From contig NZ_JAHVHT010000006.1 in NCBI RefSeq assembly GCF_019802125.1, positions 1 through 64,000 of the forward strand: a DNA stretch of 64,000 nt, written 5' to 3'. Position numbers and translations under genes: made by a program. Source of the stretch: Tateyamaria omphalii (lineage in GTDB: Bacteria; Pseudomonadota; Alphaproteobacteria; Rhodobacterales; Rhodobacteraceae). The notes below the pieces were generated by a model. It did not search any database and was not told the origin of the DNA. It worked only from the letters and a program-made list of their open reading frames with translations. Shown here one piece after another: positions 38,541-49,654 of this stretch; positions within the stretch are counted from its first letter, which is position 1, and each line of letters begins with the position of its first letter.

Positions 38541-39602
38541 CTAATGGCCGGCTTCATCGTAGTTCCAGACAACTTTCTTGCCGGAAACCGGATAGCACTG
38601 GCAGGTCAGCACATAACCCGCGTCCACCTCGTAATCTTCCAGCGCATGGTTGGCCACCATCTCGACATCACCCTCCGTCACCTTTGCTTTGCAGGTCGAG
38701 CAAACACCAGCCTTACACGCAAAAGGCGCATCGATAGTGTTGGCGAGCGCAGCATCCAGCAGGCTGGTGTCCGGTGGGATGACAAATGACCGTGCCTCGC
38801 CACCCAATGTCACGCGCCCCTGCACGCCTGCTTCCATCTCTGACGCATCAGCGACTTTTTGCGGCAAGCGGCCCGGTTGGGCGCTGGCGAAAAGCTCGAA
38901 GCGGATCTGGTCCTTGGACAGCCCGTGGTCTGACAGAGCCTCGGAAATCGCCAGCATCATCGGTTCAGGTCCGCAGATATAGGCCATATCTACCGAAGCA
39001 ATGTCGATCCAGTTGCGGAACAATGTGGCACATTTGGCGCCATCCACACGACCGTGGAACAAATCGATGTCTTGGCTGTCGTCTTCAAGCACATGAATCA
39101 CATTGAGACGGCCAAGATGCTGATTTTTCAGGTCTTCAAGCTCCTCCCGGAACATGATCGTGTTCGGGCTGCGATTGGCGTAAACCAAGGTGAAGCGCGA
39201 CGTTGGGTCGTCGGCCAGACCGGTTCGGATGATCGACAGGATCGGCGTTATGCCAGAACCACCTGCAAAAGCGAGGGAATGGTTGCCGTCCGGTTCGGCA
39301 TAGAAGTTGCCCATCGGCGGCATTGCCTCAACAACATCACCCACGGAAAGATCACTGTTGGCCCAGCTGGAAAACGCGCCCCCTGCCACGCGCTTGATAC
39401 CCACCTGCAGAACCCCGTCATCCTGACCCGCGCAGATGGAATAGGACCGACGCAACTCCTGTCCGTCGAAGTCGCGACGAAACGTCAGATACTGGCCTTG
39501 AGTGAAGGTGAAATCGCCCTCTCGGGGTTTCAGCGTGACGACGACGGCATCACGGATCGTCTTTTGGATGTCGGTGACTTCCAGGGGATGGAACTGGGGC
39601 AT
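38541..39602 (-). CDS. paaE: Phenylacetyl-CoA epoxidase reductase subunit
   Basis: PaaE passes electrons from NADPH to the PaaABC diiron epoxidase. It is 353 residues from the second of two adjacent ATGs (39602; AGGTGAG upstream). The FAD domain has RRSYSICAG and the NAD domain has FAGGSGITPILSIIRTGL. The C-terminal 2Fe-2S domain reads ACKAGVCSTCKAKVTEGDV with the fourth Cys in YVLTCQCYP. Last gene of the paaABCDE run, 10 bases after paaD. Confidence 0.96.
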   Translation of the reverse strand: MPQFHPLEVTDIQKTIRDAVVVTLKPREGDFTFTQGQYLTFRRDFDGQELRRSYSICAGQDDGVLQVGIKRVAGGAFSSWANSDLSVGDVVEAMPPMGNFYAEPDGNHSLAFAGGSGITPILSIIRTGLADDPTSRFTLVYANRSPNTIMFREELEDLKNQHLGRLNVIHVLEDDSQDIDLFHGRVDGAKCATLFRNWIDIASVDMAYICGPEPMMLAISEALSDHGLSKDQIRFELFASAQPGRLPQKVADASEMEAGVQGRVTLGGEARSFVIPPDTSLLDAALANTIDAPFACKAGVCSTCKAKVTEGDVEMVANHALEDYEVDAGYVLTCQCYPVSGKKVVWNYDEAGH

Positions 39603-39612
39603 CATCTCACCT

Positions 39613-40089
39613 TTAGATACATTTGAAGTAATCGAAGGGCTCAAGGCAATCCGTGCAGCGCCACTGCGCCTTGCAGGGGGTGGAGCCGAACTGGCTCACC
39701 TTTTCCACTGCGTCGGAATGGCAATGCGGGCAGCGGGTCGGACCGCCCGCCGGTTGTGGGGGAGCAATGCCATAATCCTCAAGCCGGGCGCGGCCTTTGT
39801 CAGACAGCCAGTCGGTGGTCCACGCGGGCGCAATCTGGGTCTTGAGTTGAACGTCGGTAACACCTTGCTTCGCCAGGGCCGTCTCGATGTCCATTGCAAT
39901 CACGGACATGGCGGGACAGCCCGAGTAGGTCGGCGTGATGGTCACGGTGACCGCAGTGTCCAACACGGACACATCCCGTACAACACCCAGATCCACGACC
40001 GAGATCACGGGGATCTCGGGATCAGGCACGTCGTCGAGCCACGCCCAAACCTGCGCCTCGGAAAGAGCTGCTGTCTGCGGCCTCACCAC
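39613..40089 (-). CDS. paaD: Phenylacetyl-CoA epoxidase maturation protein
   Basis: PaaD is a SufT/DUF59-type factor needed for epoxidase activity, probably in iron-centre assembly. It is 158 residues. The N-terminal part has VPDPEIPVISVVDLGVVRDV, and the C-terminal zinc or iron site is CPHCHSDAVEKVSQFGSTPC followed by WRCTDC. It overlaps paaC by 7 bases. Confidence 0.95.
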   Translation of the reverse strand: MVRPQTAALSEAQVWAWLDDVPDPEIPVISVVDLGVVRDVSVLDTAVTVTITPTYSGCPAMSVIAMDIETALAKQGVTDVQLKTQIAPAWTTDWLSDKGRARLEDYGIAPPQPAGGPTRCPHCHSDAVEKVSQFGSTPCKAQWRCTDCLEPFDYFKCI

Positions 40090-40838
40090 ACCGCACCAGG
40101 GTAGGAGCGTTGCAAGGTCTGCATGGTCGCCAGCATGTGGCCGAGATGCTCGGTGTGCCGTTTGCCGGATCGTCCCCCAGCATGGGCAAAGCCACTTTCA
40201 GGCTGCACGAGATTGGCGTTGGTCAAGGTCTCGGTGACTGTCGCGGTCCACTGACCGCGCAAGGTGGACGGCAGCGGTGCGACGCCCTGATCGGCCATCG
40301 CCCGATCCACGTCGTCGTCGACAAAGACCTCGCCCGTATACGGCCAAAGGTAGGCCAGTGCGGCCTGCATCCGGGCATTGCTGTCTTCCGTCCCATCGCC
40401 CAATGCGATCACGGTCTCAGCCGAACGAGCGATGTGATACTTGGCCTCTTTCAAAGACTTTGCGGCAATCTCTGCAACACGTTGGTCAGACGACGTTTGC
40501 AATGCGTCCAGCCACGGCACCTGAAACGCATCAAAGAAAAATTGGCGCATCAAGGTACGGCCGAAATCCTCGTTCGGGACCTCGACCATCAGCATGTTGC
40601 GAAAATCATAGGCGTCGCGCCGAAACGCGAGGTCATTGGCGGTGCGCCCTTCGCCTTCGACCTCTGCCGCGTAACCAAGCCACAACTGGGTCTGACCGAT
40701 CAGATCGAGGGCCGTGTTGGCAAGCGCGATGTCTTCTTCGAGGGCCGGCGCAACGCCACACCACTCCGAGGTGCGATGCCCCAGAACCAAGGCGTTGTCG
40801 CCCTGACGCAAAAGGAACTCGAACAGGTGGTTCATCAC
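40083..40838 (-). CDS. paaC: Phenylacetyl-CoA epoxidase structural subunit
   Basis: PaaC is the catalytically inactive ferritin-like partner of PaaA in the epoxidase complex. It is 251 residues, opening MMNHLFEFLLRQGDNALVLGHRTSEWCG, the standard N-terminus. It has the helix-bundle segments EDIALANTALDLIGQTQLWLGY and KEAKYHIARSAETVIALGDG. Its start overlaps the paaB stop by 4 bases. Confidence 0.96.
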   Translation of the reverse strand: MMNHLFEFLLRQGDNALVLGHRTSEWCGVAPALEEDIALANTALDLIGQTQLWLGYAAEVEGEGRTANDLAFRRDAYDFRNMLMVEVPNEDFGRTLMRQFFFDAFQVPWLDALQTSSDQRVAEIAAKSLKEAKYHIARSAETVIALGDGTEDSNARMQAALAYLWPYTGEVFVDDDVDRAMADQGVAPLPSTLRGQWTATVTETLTNANLVQPESGFAHAGGRSGKRHTEHLGHMLATMQTLQRSYPGAVW

Positions 40839-41125
40839 ATTTTCCCCACTTCTTCGGGGATGTCGTAGAAGGTTGGATGGCGATAGACCTTGTCCCGCGC
40901 CGGTTCATACAATGGCCCCTTTTCCGAAGGGCTTGAGGCTGTGATCTGCGCGGCTTCAACCACCCAGATACTGACACCTTCGTTGCGGCGCGTGTAGACA
41001 TCCCGCGCATTGCGGATCGCATGTTCCGCGTCGGCGGCGTGAAGAGACCCTACATGCCGATGGCTCATCCCGTGCTGTCCGCGAATGAAGACTTCCCACA
41101 GCGGCCATTCCTTTGACGTGCTCAT
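40835..41125 (-). CDS. paaB: Phenylacetyl-CoA epoxidase subunit B
   Basis: A 96-residue small subunit that bridges the PaaAC dimers of the epoxidase. It reads EWPLWEVFIRGQHGMSHRHVGSLHAADAEHAIRNARDVYTRRNEG, the conserved PaaB core, and has the usual length. It is tightly packed between paaA (4-base gap) and paaC (overlap). Confidence 0.97.
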   Translation of the reverse strand: MSTSKEWPLWEVFIRGQHGMSHRHVGSLHAADAEHAIRNARDVYTRRNEGVSIWVVEAAQITASSPSEKGPLYEPARDKVYRHPTFYDIPEEVGKM

Positions 41126-41129
41126 GATC

Positions 41130-42107
41130 TTACTCCGCTGCCAGCTTGCGTGCGCGTTTTTTCTCTGCGTGTGCCACCATTGCCTCGCGCACCCAGGCGC
41201 CGTCGTCCCAAGCCTTCTGGCGCGCGTTCAGACGGTCGGTGTTGCAAGGCCCGTTGCCCGAGATCACATCGAAGAATTCTGACCAATCAGGCTCGGAAAA
41301 GTCGTAGTGCCCGGTCTCTTCGTTCCAGCGCAGATTTTCGTCCGGCACGGTCAGGCCGAGGTATTCGGCCTGCGGCACGGTTTCGTCCACAAACTTCTGA
41401 CGCAGCTCGTCATTTGTGTTCATCTTGATCTTCCACGCCATGCTTTGGGTGGAATGGACGCTGTCCTTATCCGACGGCCCGAACATCATCAGAGCAGGGT
41501 ACCAGAACCGGTTCAGGGCATCCTGAGCCATACGTTTCTGGGCGTCCGATCCGTTGACCATCGCCATCATGATGTGAAAGCCCTGCCGCTGGTGAAAGCT
41601 TTCTTCCTTGCAAATCCGCACCATCGCACGGGCGTAGGGCCCGTAGGACGTGCGCTGCAACGGCACCTGGTTCATGATGGCCGCCCCATCGACCAGCCAA
41701 CCAACCGCGCCCATGTCGGCCCAAGTCAGCGTGGGGTAGTTGAAGATGGAGGAATACTTCATCCGCCCATCCAGCAGCATCTCGGTCAGCTCATCCCGGC
41801 TGACCCCCAGCGTTTCGGCCGCACAATAGAGATAAAGACCGTGCCCTGCCTCATCCTGCACCTTGGCCAGCAGGTTTGCCTTGCGCTCCAGCGTCGGGGC
41901 GCGGGTGATCCAGTTGCCCTCGGGCAGTTGGCCCACGATTTCGGAATGGGCGTGCTGACCAATCTGACGGATCAGCGTTTTGCGGTAGCCTTCAGGCATC
42001 CAGTCCTTCGGCTCAATCTTTTCGCCAGCGTCGATGCGGGCCTGAAAGGCGGCGAGCATTTCAGGATCGTCCTGCGTTGCTTCGGATTTGATCATTTGTG
42101 CGTACAT
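41130..42107 (-). CDS. paaA: Phenylacetyl-CoA epoxidase catalytic subunit
   Basis: PaaA carries the diiron centre that adds oxygen across the ring of phenylacetyl-CoA. It is 325 residues. Carboxylate and histidine ligands are visible in [20 protein letters not shown] and [19 protein letters not shown]. The N-terminal [26 protein letters not shown] is the family signature. First gene of paaABCDE; a 40-base gap separates it from the thiolase upstream. Confidence 0.98.
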   Translation of the reverse strand: MYAQMIKSEATQDDPEMLAAFQARIDAGEKIEPKDWMPEGYRKTLIRQIGQHAHSEIVGQLPEGNWITRAPTLERKANLLAKVQDEAGHGLYLYCAAETLGVSRDELTEMLLDGRMKYSSIFNYPTLTWADMGAVGWLVDGAAIMNQVPLQRTSYGPYARAMVRICKEESFHQRQGFHIMMAMVNGSDAQKRMAQDALNRFWYPALMMFGPSDKDSVHSTQSMAWKIKMNTNDELRQKFVDETVPQAEYLGLTVPDENLRWNEETGHYDFSEPDWSEFFDVISGNGPCNTDRLNARQKAWDDGAWVREAMVAHAEKKRARKLAAE

Positions 42108-42147
42108 GATGTGTGTCCTATCGCTTGTGCTACGTGAGGGCGGAGCC

Positions 42148-43344
42148 TCAGACCCTTTCCAAAATCAGTGCCGTACCCTGGCCTACGCCCACGCACATCG
42201 TGCAAAGCGCATAGCGTCCCCTGGTCCGCTTCAACTGGTAAGCCGCCGTCATCACAAGGCGTGCGCCAGACATGCCCAGCGGGTGACCCAGTGCAATGGC
42301 CCCGCCGTTGGGGTTCACATGGGGCGCGTCATCGGGCAGGCCCAATTCGCGCAAGACGGCCAGACCCTGCGAGGCGAAAGCCTCGTTCAGTTCGATCACG
42401 TCCATCTGGCCGAGCGTCAGGCCGGTTCGATCCAACACTTTTCGCACGGCGGGCACGGGGCCAATTCCCATGACGCGCGGGGCGACGCCAGCGGCGGCCA
42501 TGCCGACCACGCGGGCCAGAGGTGTATGCGCCTTTGCGGCGTCTTCATCCCCCAGAAGCAACGCTGCCGCACCGTCATTGACGCCGGAGGCATTGCCCGC
42601 GGTAACGGATTTTTCCGGTGCATTCACGCCACGCAGCTTGGACAGCTTTGCCGCATCGGTGCCGGGTCGGGGGTGCTCGTCAGTATCGAAGACGATGGGG
42701 TCACCCTTGCGCTGCGGGATGCTGACGGACATCAGCTCATCCGCAAATACACCTGCCTCGGCAGCCGCTGCATATCGAGCCTGCGATCTGGCAGCAAAGG
42801 CATCCTGGTCCGCGCGCGATACGTCGTAGTCTTCAGCGACGTTATCCGCCGTTTCCGGCATCGAGTCCACGCCATATTCCGCCTTCATCTTCCGGTTCAC
42901 GAAGCGCCAGCCGATGGTGGTGTCGTAGACCGCGTTGGCGCGGGAAAAGGCAGCCTCCGCCTTTGGCATGACGAAGGGGGCGCGGCTCATGCTTTCGACA
43001 CCGCCGGCGATGGCCAAGCGGTAATCACCGGCCTTGATCCCACGGGCCGCCATGCCCACGGCGTCCATGCCAGAGGCGCAGAGGCGGTTGATGGTTGTTC
43101 CCGGCACGCTCTCGGGCAGACCCGCAAGAAGCGCTGCCATACGTGCGACGTTGCGGTTGTCTTCACCCGCCTGATTGGCATCGCCAAGGATCACATCATC
43201 CACATCGCCAAAACTGACATTTGGGTTACGCCGCGCAAGTTCCGCAATCGGCAGCGCGGCAAGATCGTCCGTGCGCACAGAGGACAAAGCCCCGCCAAAG
43301 CGGCCAATTGGTGTACGAACTGCGTCAAGAATAAATGCGGACAT
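42148..43344 (-). CDS. paaJ: 3-oxoadipyl-CoA thiolase
   Basis: A 398-residue thiolase that cleaves 3-oxoadipyl-CoA to acetyl-CoA and succinyl-CoA; it also fits the 3-oxo-5,6-dehydrosuberyl-CoA step. The catalytic cysteine is in [12 protein letters not shown], followed by the His loop [19 protein letters not shown] and the second cysteine in [29 protein letters not shown] is the usual start (CAT 43342-43344). It could equally be called pcaF. Upstream lies a large palindrome likely to be the PaaX operator. Confidence 0.93.
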   Translation of the reverse strand: MSAFILDAVRTPIGRFGGALSSVRTDDLAALPIAELARRNPNVSFGDVDDVILGDANQAGEDNRNVARMAALLAGLPESVPGTTINRLCASGMDAVGMAARGIKAGDYRLAIAGGVESMSRAPFVMPKAEAAFSRANAVYDTTIGWRFVNRKMKAEYGVDSMPETADNVAEDYDVSRADQDAFAARSQARYAAAAEAGVFADELMSVSIPQRKGDPIVFDTDEHPRPGTDAAKLSKLRGVNAPEKSVTAGNASGVNDGAAALLLGDEDAAKAHTPLARVVGMAAAGVAPRVMGIGPVPAVRKVLDRTGLTLGQMDVIELNEAFASQGLAVLRELGLPDDAPHVNPNGGAIALGHPLGMSGARLVMTAAYQLKRTRGRYALCTMCVGVGQGTALILERV

Positions 43345-43381
43345 GGATCTTTCGTCTTTCACGTGTTGCTTTGACTTTATT

Positions 43382-43418
43382 TGTTACAAAATTTGTTTTC
43401 AACAAATTTCCGGTAACA
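43382..43418. promoter_or_regulatory. Nested palindrome in the thiolase promoter, candidate PaaX operator
   Basis: The inner arms AAATTTGTT (43389-43397) and AACAAATTT (43401-43409) flank TTC. The outer arms TGTTAC (43382-43387) and GTAACA (43413-43418) extend the symmetry to 37 bases. It sits 38 bases in front of the thiolase start and directly downstream of paaX, in an AT-rich gap. Binding by the adjacent PaaX-type regulator is inference. Confidence 0.55.
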
Positions 43419-43460
43419 TATTGTGGGATGGATTGCTCATTTCAGTTATTTCGTCCTTGT

Positions 43461-44186
43461 TCAGATTTCAGGTGGCGTCAGTTGATCAGTGCGGTCCAAA
43501 AGATCGGTCACAACCCGATGACACCGTGCCATTTCACCAGACGGGACCAATGAGATATGCGCCCAAACACCTGTTCTTAAAGCCATTTTTCGCCAGAAGT
43601 GAATAAACAGGATCCGCGCGGTCGTGGCATTGGCTGCGGTCAGCTTCCCGGAAACGTCCTCAAAACATGCGGCGAGATCAGCCAAGACATGTGCCTGATG
43701 CAGCAGGTGCGGTGCAACGAGCGTGTCGGCGACCCATTGCGGCAGATCCCCGTCTGCCAGTGAAAGTGTCAAAGCATCCGCAAAATCCTTGCCTTCGGGC
43801 GCAAGGACGAGGTTCCGGCCAAGGGTGATTCCTCCGCACGCATCCATTGGTGCGCCTGGGTCGAGAGCATACACCTGCCACCCAGCACTGAATTTCACAT
43901 CACGACGGTAAACATCCTTTTGGGCGGCGAATGTTTCCGCCCGCCCCCGATCCGAAAGAGCATAGCTGACCTCTCGCCCGGTTTTGTGTGACACGATCCA
44001 GCCATCGCTTCGCAAGCGATGCAGGGCCACGCGGCTCGCCTCAGGCTTGATGCCTGCATCGGCCAAGAGCGCACCGATCTGTTTGCCGGACAAACTGTCA
44101 CCGTCCAAATCTCCGAACATCGTAGCAATCAGAGACCAGGTTTTCGGCGGCTCGATCTGCAAGAGCGATGTGACGAACGGATGCAT
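43461..44186 (-). CDS. paaX: PaaX-family transcriptional regulator
   Basis: PaaX-type repressors respond to phenylacetyl-CoA. From ATG 44186 (MHPFVTSLLQIEPPKTWSLIATMFGDL) it has 241 residues. The frame is open to 44279 and overlaps paaZ, but those 31 residues do not look family-like. The winged helix is GKQIGALLADAGIKPEASRVALHRLRSDGWIVSHKTGREVSYALSD. The C-terminal part (PHLLHQAHVLADLAACFED, LFIHFWRKMALR) matches PaaX proteins. It is slightly short for the family (about 270-310), so the longer start cannot be excluded. Confidence 0.82.
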   Translation of the reverse strand: MHPFVTSLLQIEPPKTWSLIATMFGDLDGDSLSGKQIGALLADAGIKPEASRVALHRLRSDGWIVSHKTGREVSYALSDRGRAETFAAQKDVYRRDVKFSAGWQVYALDPGAPMDACGGITLGRNLVLAPEGKDFADALTLSLADGDLPQWVADTLVAPHLLHQAHVLADLAACFEDVSGKLTAANATTARILFIHFWRKMALRTGVWAHISLVPSGEMARCHRVVTDLLDRTDQLTPPEI

Positions 44187-44265
44187 GTCGGGCACAAGAA
44201 AAACCTGATTTGCCAATAGGGTCTTGGCGCCAGCATAGGCACCGGACACATCTGGGCAAGCAGGG

Positions 44266-46305
<2,040 letters not shown>

Positions 46306-46325
46306 TGGGGCGTCCTTCTTTTGGA

Positions 46326-48338
46326 TCAATCTTCGCGATACCGGACAGCACGGGTCCAGGACCCCGGACTCGCGGCTTCAAGCTGCCTGAGGGCTGCGCA
46401 GATGGTCACGTGCCCTTGTGCGGCGGCCCAATGCATCGGGCCACCCCGCCAGCGTGGAAAACCATATCCTGCAACTTTGACCACATCGACGGCATCCGCG
46501 CTTTCTGCAATGCCCTCCTCGACGATCCGAGCCCCTTCATTCGCCATGGCGGCAAGCAAAAGGGCTCGGATGTCTTGGGGAGAAAACGTCTGCCGGGTCA
46601 ATCCGACTTCAGCGGAATAGTCAGCGATCAGTGCGTCGACCTCTGGATCGCGATGAGCGGTGCCGCCACTATAGTCGTACCAGCCGGAGCCGCTGCGTTT
46701 GCCGAAACGTTCCAGCGCACACAGACGGTCAGAGATCGGCACGTATCGCTCGGCTGGATCACGTGTGGCATCCTGTCTGCGCCGATTGGCCAGTGCAATT
46801 TGAAGCCCGGCCATATCCTGCGCCTCGAATGGCCCCATAGCCATGCCAAAATCGCGCATGGCTGCATCGACCTCGTGCGGCAACGCGCCGTCGGCGAGCA
46901 GATATTCTGCGGCTCGCCGGTAAACAGAGAGAATACGGTTGCCGATAAACCCGTCGCAGATACCTGAAAGGACAGGAGTTTTTTGCAGTGTCTTCGCGAA
47001 TGCAAATGCGGTAGCGAGCACTTCGGGCTTTGTCTCCTTCGCCTGCACGATCTCTACCAGTTTCATGATGTGGGCGGGTGAAAAGAAGTGAATCCCGACA
47101 CACCGCTCCTGTCCCGACAGGCCTGCGAAGATCTCATCCGGGTTCAGATAGGATGTGTTTGTAGCCAGTATTGCGTCCGGGCGCATCACCTCAGCCAAAT
47201 TGCACATGACATCGCGCTTGGCTGTTAAGTCCTCGAACACAGCTTCGATCGCGAGGTCTGCGTCTCGCGCGTCGGTATAGCTCTCGGTGACGTGCAACGC
47301 ATTCATACGTGCGACCAGCCCGGCCGCATCGATTTTGCCACGCTTCAGGCTGCCATCCATCAGGCGCTGCACATTTGCCAGCGCGGCCGCAGCCGCTGGC
47401 GCTTCCCGCTCGATGATCGTCGCATGTATATCGACATTCAAGCAGGCGGCCGCAATGCCCGACCCCATCAGTCCGCCACCAACAATGGCAATGCGCTTCA
47501 ACAGTCGGGGTTTTTGACTTGAGATAACATCAGGCCGTGTGGCGACCCGTTCGGCAAAGAACTGGTGACGTAGCGCCTTGCTTTCTGCGGAACCGCGCAA
47601 CTCAAGATGCAAGGCGCGCTCCTTCGGTTGCGCCTTGACGAAGGGCATGATCGCATTCTGCAGCATGGTCAGGTTGTGGATTGGCGCTTGCCGCCCTTTC
47701 GCGAATTTTTCGACTTGCGCGCCGTACGCCTCCCAATCCGCTTCGGCCATTGGGCTGATACTCCGCTCTGAAACGGGCTCAAAGGGAATCCCCACAAACC
47801 GCTGTACCGCGCTCTCCGGATCGTCGGAAATGAGGTCAAGCGCCCCCACCCTCTTCAAGTCATCGGTCGTCTTGCGTTGCCCAAGACAGGCCATCTCTAT
47901 CGCCATCTGCCAACCCAAGAGCCGCGGCGCGCGCTGTGTGCCGCCTGCGCCCGGAACCAGTCCGACATTGACTTCTGGCAGCCCGAACAGAGTGCCCGGA
48001 CGCGCAATACGGAACGCACAGGCCATCGCGATTTCAAGGCCACCACCAAGCACGTTACCATGCAAAATCGCAAGGAACGGCGTTTCGCTGCTCTCGACCG
48101 CATTCACAACATCAGGCAGATGGGGCTCTACCGGAGGGGCGTCAAACTCCGACATATCGCCGCCTGCGATGAACGTTTTTCCGGCACAGAAAAGCACGGC
48201 AAGCTCACAGCCCTGCACTTCACGAACAGCATTCAGAAGCCCCGCACGCACCCCCGTCGAAGCGGCATTCACCGGCGGATTGTCAATCCGAACCCATGCA
48301 ATATTCCCATTGATTTCTATGGTAACAGGGCCTGCCAT
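46326..48338 (-). CDS. FadJ-like enoyl-CoA hydratase / 3-hydroxyacyl-CoA dehydrogenase
   Basis: A 670-residue two-domain beta-oxidation enzyme. The start at ATG 48338 has GGAG ten bases upstream; ATG 48347 is the alternative. The N-terminal crotonase has CAGKTFIAGGDMSEF and HGNVLGGGLEIAMACAFRIA, with Glu in FGLPEVNVGLVPGAGGTQR. The dehydrogenase has the NAD loop RIAIVGGGLMGSGIAAACLN near residue 290 and HFFSPAHIMKLVEIV, with family His and Asn residues in place. As first gene of the minus-strand paa run, it probably does the hydration and oxidation steps of PaaF and PaaH, for which no separate genes are present. Divergent from paaG. Confidence 0.9.
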   Translation of the reverse strand: MAGPVTIEINGNIAWVRIDNPPVNAASTGVRAGLLNAVREVQGCELAVLFCAGKTFIAGGDMSEFDAPPVEPHLPDVVNAVESSETPFLAILHGNVLGGGLEIAMACAFRIARPGTLFGLPEVNVGLVPGAGGTQRAPRLLGWQMAIEMACLGQRKTTDDLKRVGALDLISDDPESAVQRFVGIPFEPVSERSISPMAEADWEAYGAQVEKFAKGRQAPIHNLTMLQNAIMPFVKAQPKERALHLELRGSAESKALRHQFFAERVATRPDVISSQKPRLLKRIAIVGGGLMGSGIAAACLNVDIHATIIEREAPAAAAALANVQRLMDGSLKRGKIDAAGLVARMNALHVTESYTDARDADLAIEAVFEDLTAKRDVMCNLAEVMRPDAILATNTSYLNPDEIFAGLSGQERCVGIHFFSPAHIMKLVEIVQAKETKPEVLATAFAFAKTLQKTPVLSGICDGFIGNRILSVYRRAAEYLLADGALPHEVDAAMRDFGMAMGPFEAQDMAGLQIALANRRRQDATRDPAERYVPISDRLCALERFGKRSGSGWYDYSGGTAHRDPEVDALIADYSAEVGLTRQTFSPQDIRALLLAAMANEGARIVEEGIAESADAVDVVKVAGYGFPRWRGGPMHWAAAQGHVTICAALRQLEAASPGSWTRAVRYRED

Positions 48339-48364
48339 CAGCGGCATTCTCCAGCAATTCTATA

Positions 48365-48387
48365 ATTGACCAACCGGTCGGTTTATG
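48365..48387. promoter_or_regulatory. TetR-type operator (PaaR site) in the divergent paa promoter
   Basis: The core ACCAACCGGTCGGT (48370-48383) is a palindrome with one mismatched pair, centred between the divergent fadJ-like and paaG genes. The 23 bases 48365-48387 match 21 of 23 with the site at 51618-51640. The TetR gene three genes downstream is the likely ligand-responsive repressor. Confidence 0.7.
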
Positions 48388-48433
48388 CCAAAACAGGTAG
48401 ACCGGGGCAAATCAAATTGCAAGGGAGAGTTCG

Positions 48434-49219
48434 GTGGGAGAAACAATTTTAAACCAAGACCACGGCACTTGGTCCGAGATCACACTGAACCGCCCCGACA
48501 AGCTTAACAGTTTCAACGAAGATATGCATCTTGCCCTGCGCGAACGGCTGGAGCATGCGATCCAAGATGGCAAACGTGCGATACTGCTGACAGGCGCAGG
48601 GCGTGGTTTTTGCGCCGGGCAAGATCTCGGCGACCGCGACCCCGCCAAGATGGATGGTCCACCCGATTTGGGTGACACACTTACACGTTTTTATAACCCG
48701 TTGGTACGCTTGATCCGCGATGCAGAACTCCCGGTGATCTGCGCTGTTAATGGCGTCGCGGCAGGTGCGGGTGCAAATCTGGCTATGGCATGTGACATCG
48801 TTCTTGCAGCAGATACGGCAAAGTTTGTGCAGTCCTTTGCCAATGTTGGGCTTGTCCCGGACGCAGGAGGCAGCTGGAACCTCACACGCCTGCTTGGCCC
48901 TGCCCGCGCCAAAGCACTCGCGATGACAGGAGAACCATTGCCCGCGACACAGGCCGCCGATTGGGGCATGATCTGGCGGGCCGTCCCCGCTGAAGACCTT
49001 ATGGCAGAGGCCCGGGCGCTCACCGCCAGACTGGCCAATGGTCCAACCCAAGGGTTTGCGCACACTAAAAAAGCCATGAACGCCGCGACAATGCACACGT
49101 TGGACCAACAGTTGGAACTCGAAGCACGTTTTCAAAAAGCGTGCGGCCAAAGCGCTGACTACGCAGAAGGCGTTGCAGCCTTTTTGAACAAGCGCAAACC
49201 CGAGTTTAGCGGCCAATGA
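48434..49219 (+). CDS. paaG: 2-(1,2-epoxy-1,2-dihydrophenyl)acetyl-CoA isomerase
   Basis: PaaG converts the ring epoxide to the oxepin and also shifts double bonds later in the pathway. It is 261 residues from GTG 48434, with AAGGGAGAG upstream. Crotonase features are LTGAGRGFCAGQDLGDRDP for the oxyanion hole, NGVAAGAGANLAMACDIVLAA, and FANVGLVPDAGGSWNLTRLLG with the catalytic Asp of the PaaG group. Overlaps paaI by 4 bases. Confidence 0.94.
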   Translation: MGETILNQDHGTWSEITLNRPDKLNSFNEDMHLALRERLEHAIQDGKRAILLTGAGRGFCAGQDLGDRDPAKMDGPPDLGDTLTRFYNPLVRLIRDAELPVICAVNGVAAGAGANLAMACDIVLAADTAKFVQSFANVGLVPDAGGSWNLTRLLGPARAKALAMTGEPLPATQAADWGMIWRAVPAEDLMAEARALTARLANGPTQGFAHTKKAMNAATMHTLDQQLELEARFQKACGQSADYAEGVAAFLNKRKPEFSGQ

Positions 49220-49641
49220 CACCAAAGGAACGCGCCGAAAAGTCTGCCGCTGTCATGTGGTCGGATGACCGGGCCAGCACATGGCTCGGCATGACATTGG
49301 CAAGTATTGATGAAGGCAGGGCAACCTTGCATTTGTCTGTTCAGGAACATCACACAAATGGCCACGGCATCTGTCATGGTGGTATTACCTTCGCTTTGGC
49401 CGACAGCGCCTTCGCCTTTGCCTGCAACAGCCGCAACCAATCAACGGTCGCGCAGCACAACAGCATCACTTACATCGCGCCCGCGCATCTTGGCGATACG
49501 CTGACCGCCTTCGCACGCGAAGTCAGCCTATCGGGGCGCAGCGGTATCTACGACGTGACCGTGACCAATCAGGACGGGATCACAATCGCAGAATTCAGAG
49601 GCGGGTCTCGCGCCATACGCGGCACGCTCTTTGACGAATGA
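49216..49641 (+). CDS. paaI: Hydroxyphenylacetyl-CoA thioesterase (hotdog fold)
   Basis: PaaI hydrolyses dead-end CoA esters in the phenylacetate pathway. It is 141 residues, with hotdog motif HHTNGHGICHGGITFALADSAFAFACNS (catalytic Asp in LADS) and YIAPAHLGDTLTAFAREV. It is coupled to paaG (ATGA overlap). A ribosome site for paaK follows its stop. Confidence 0.94.
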   Translation: MTPKERAEKSAAVMWSDDRASTWLGMTLASIDEGRATLHLSVQEHHTNGHGICHGGITFALADSAFAFACNSRNQSTVAQHNSITYIAPAHLGDTLTAFAREVSLSGRSGIYDVTVTNQDGITIAEFRGGSRAIRGTLFDE

Positions 49642-49654
49642 CCCGGAGGAGACC

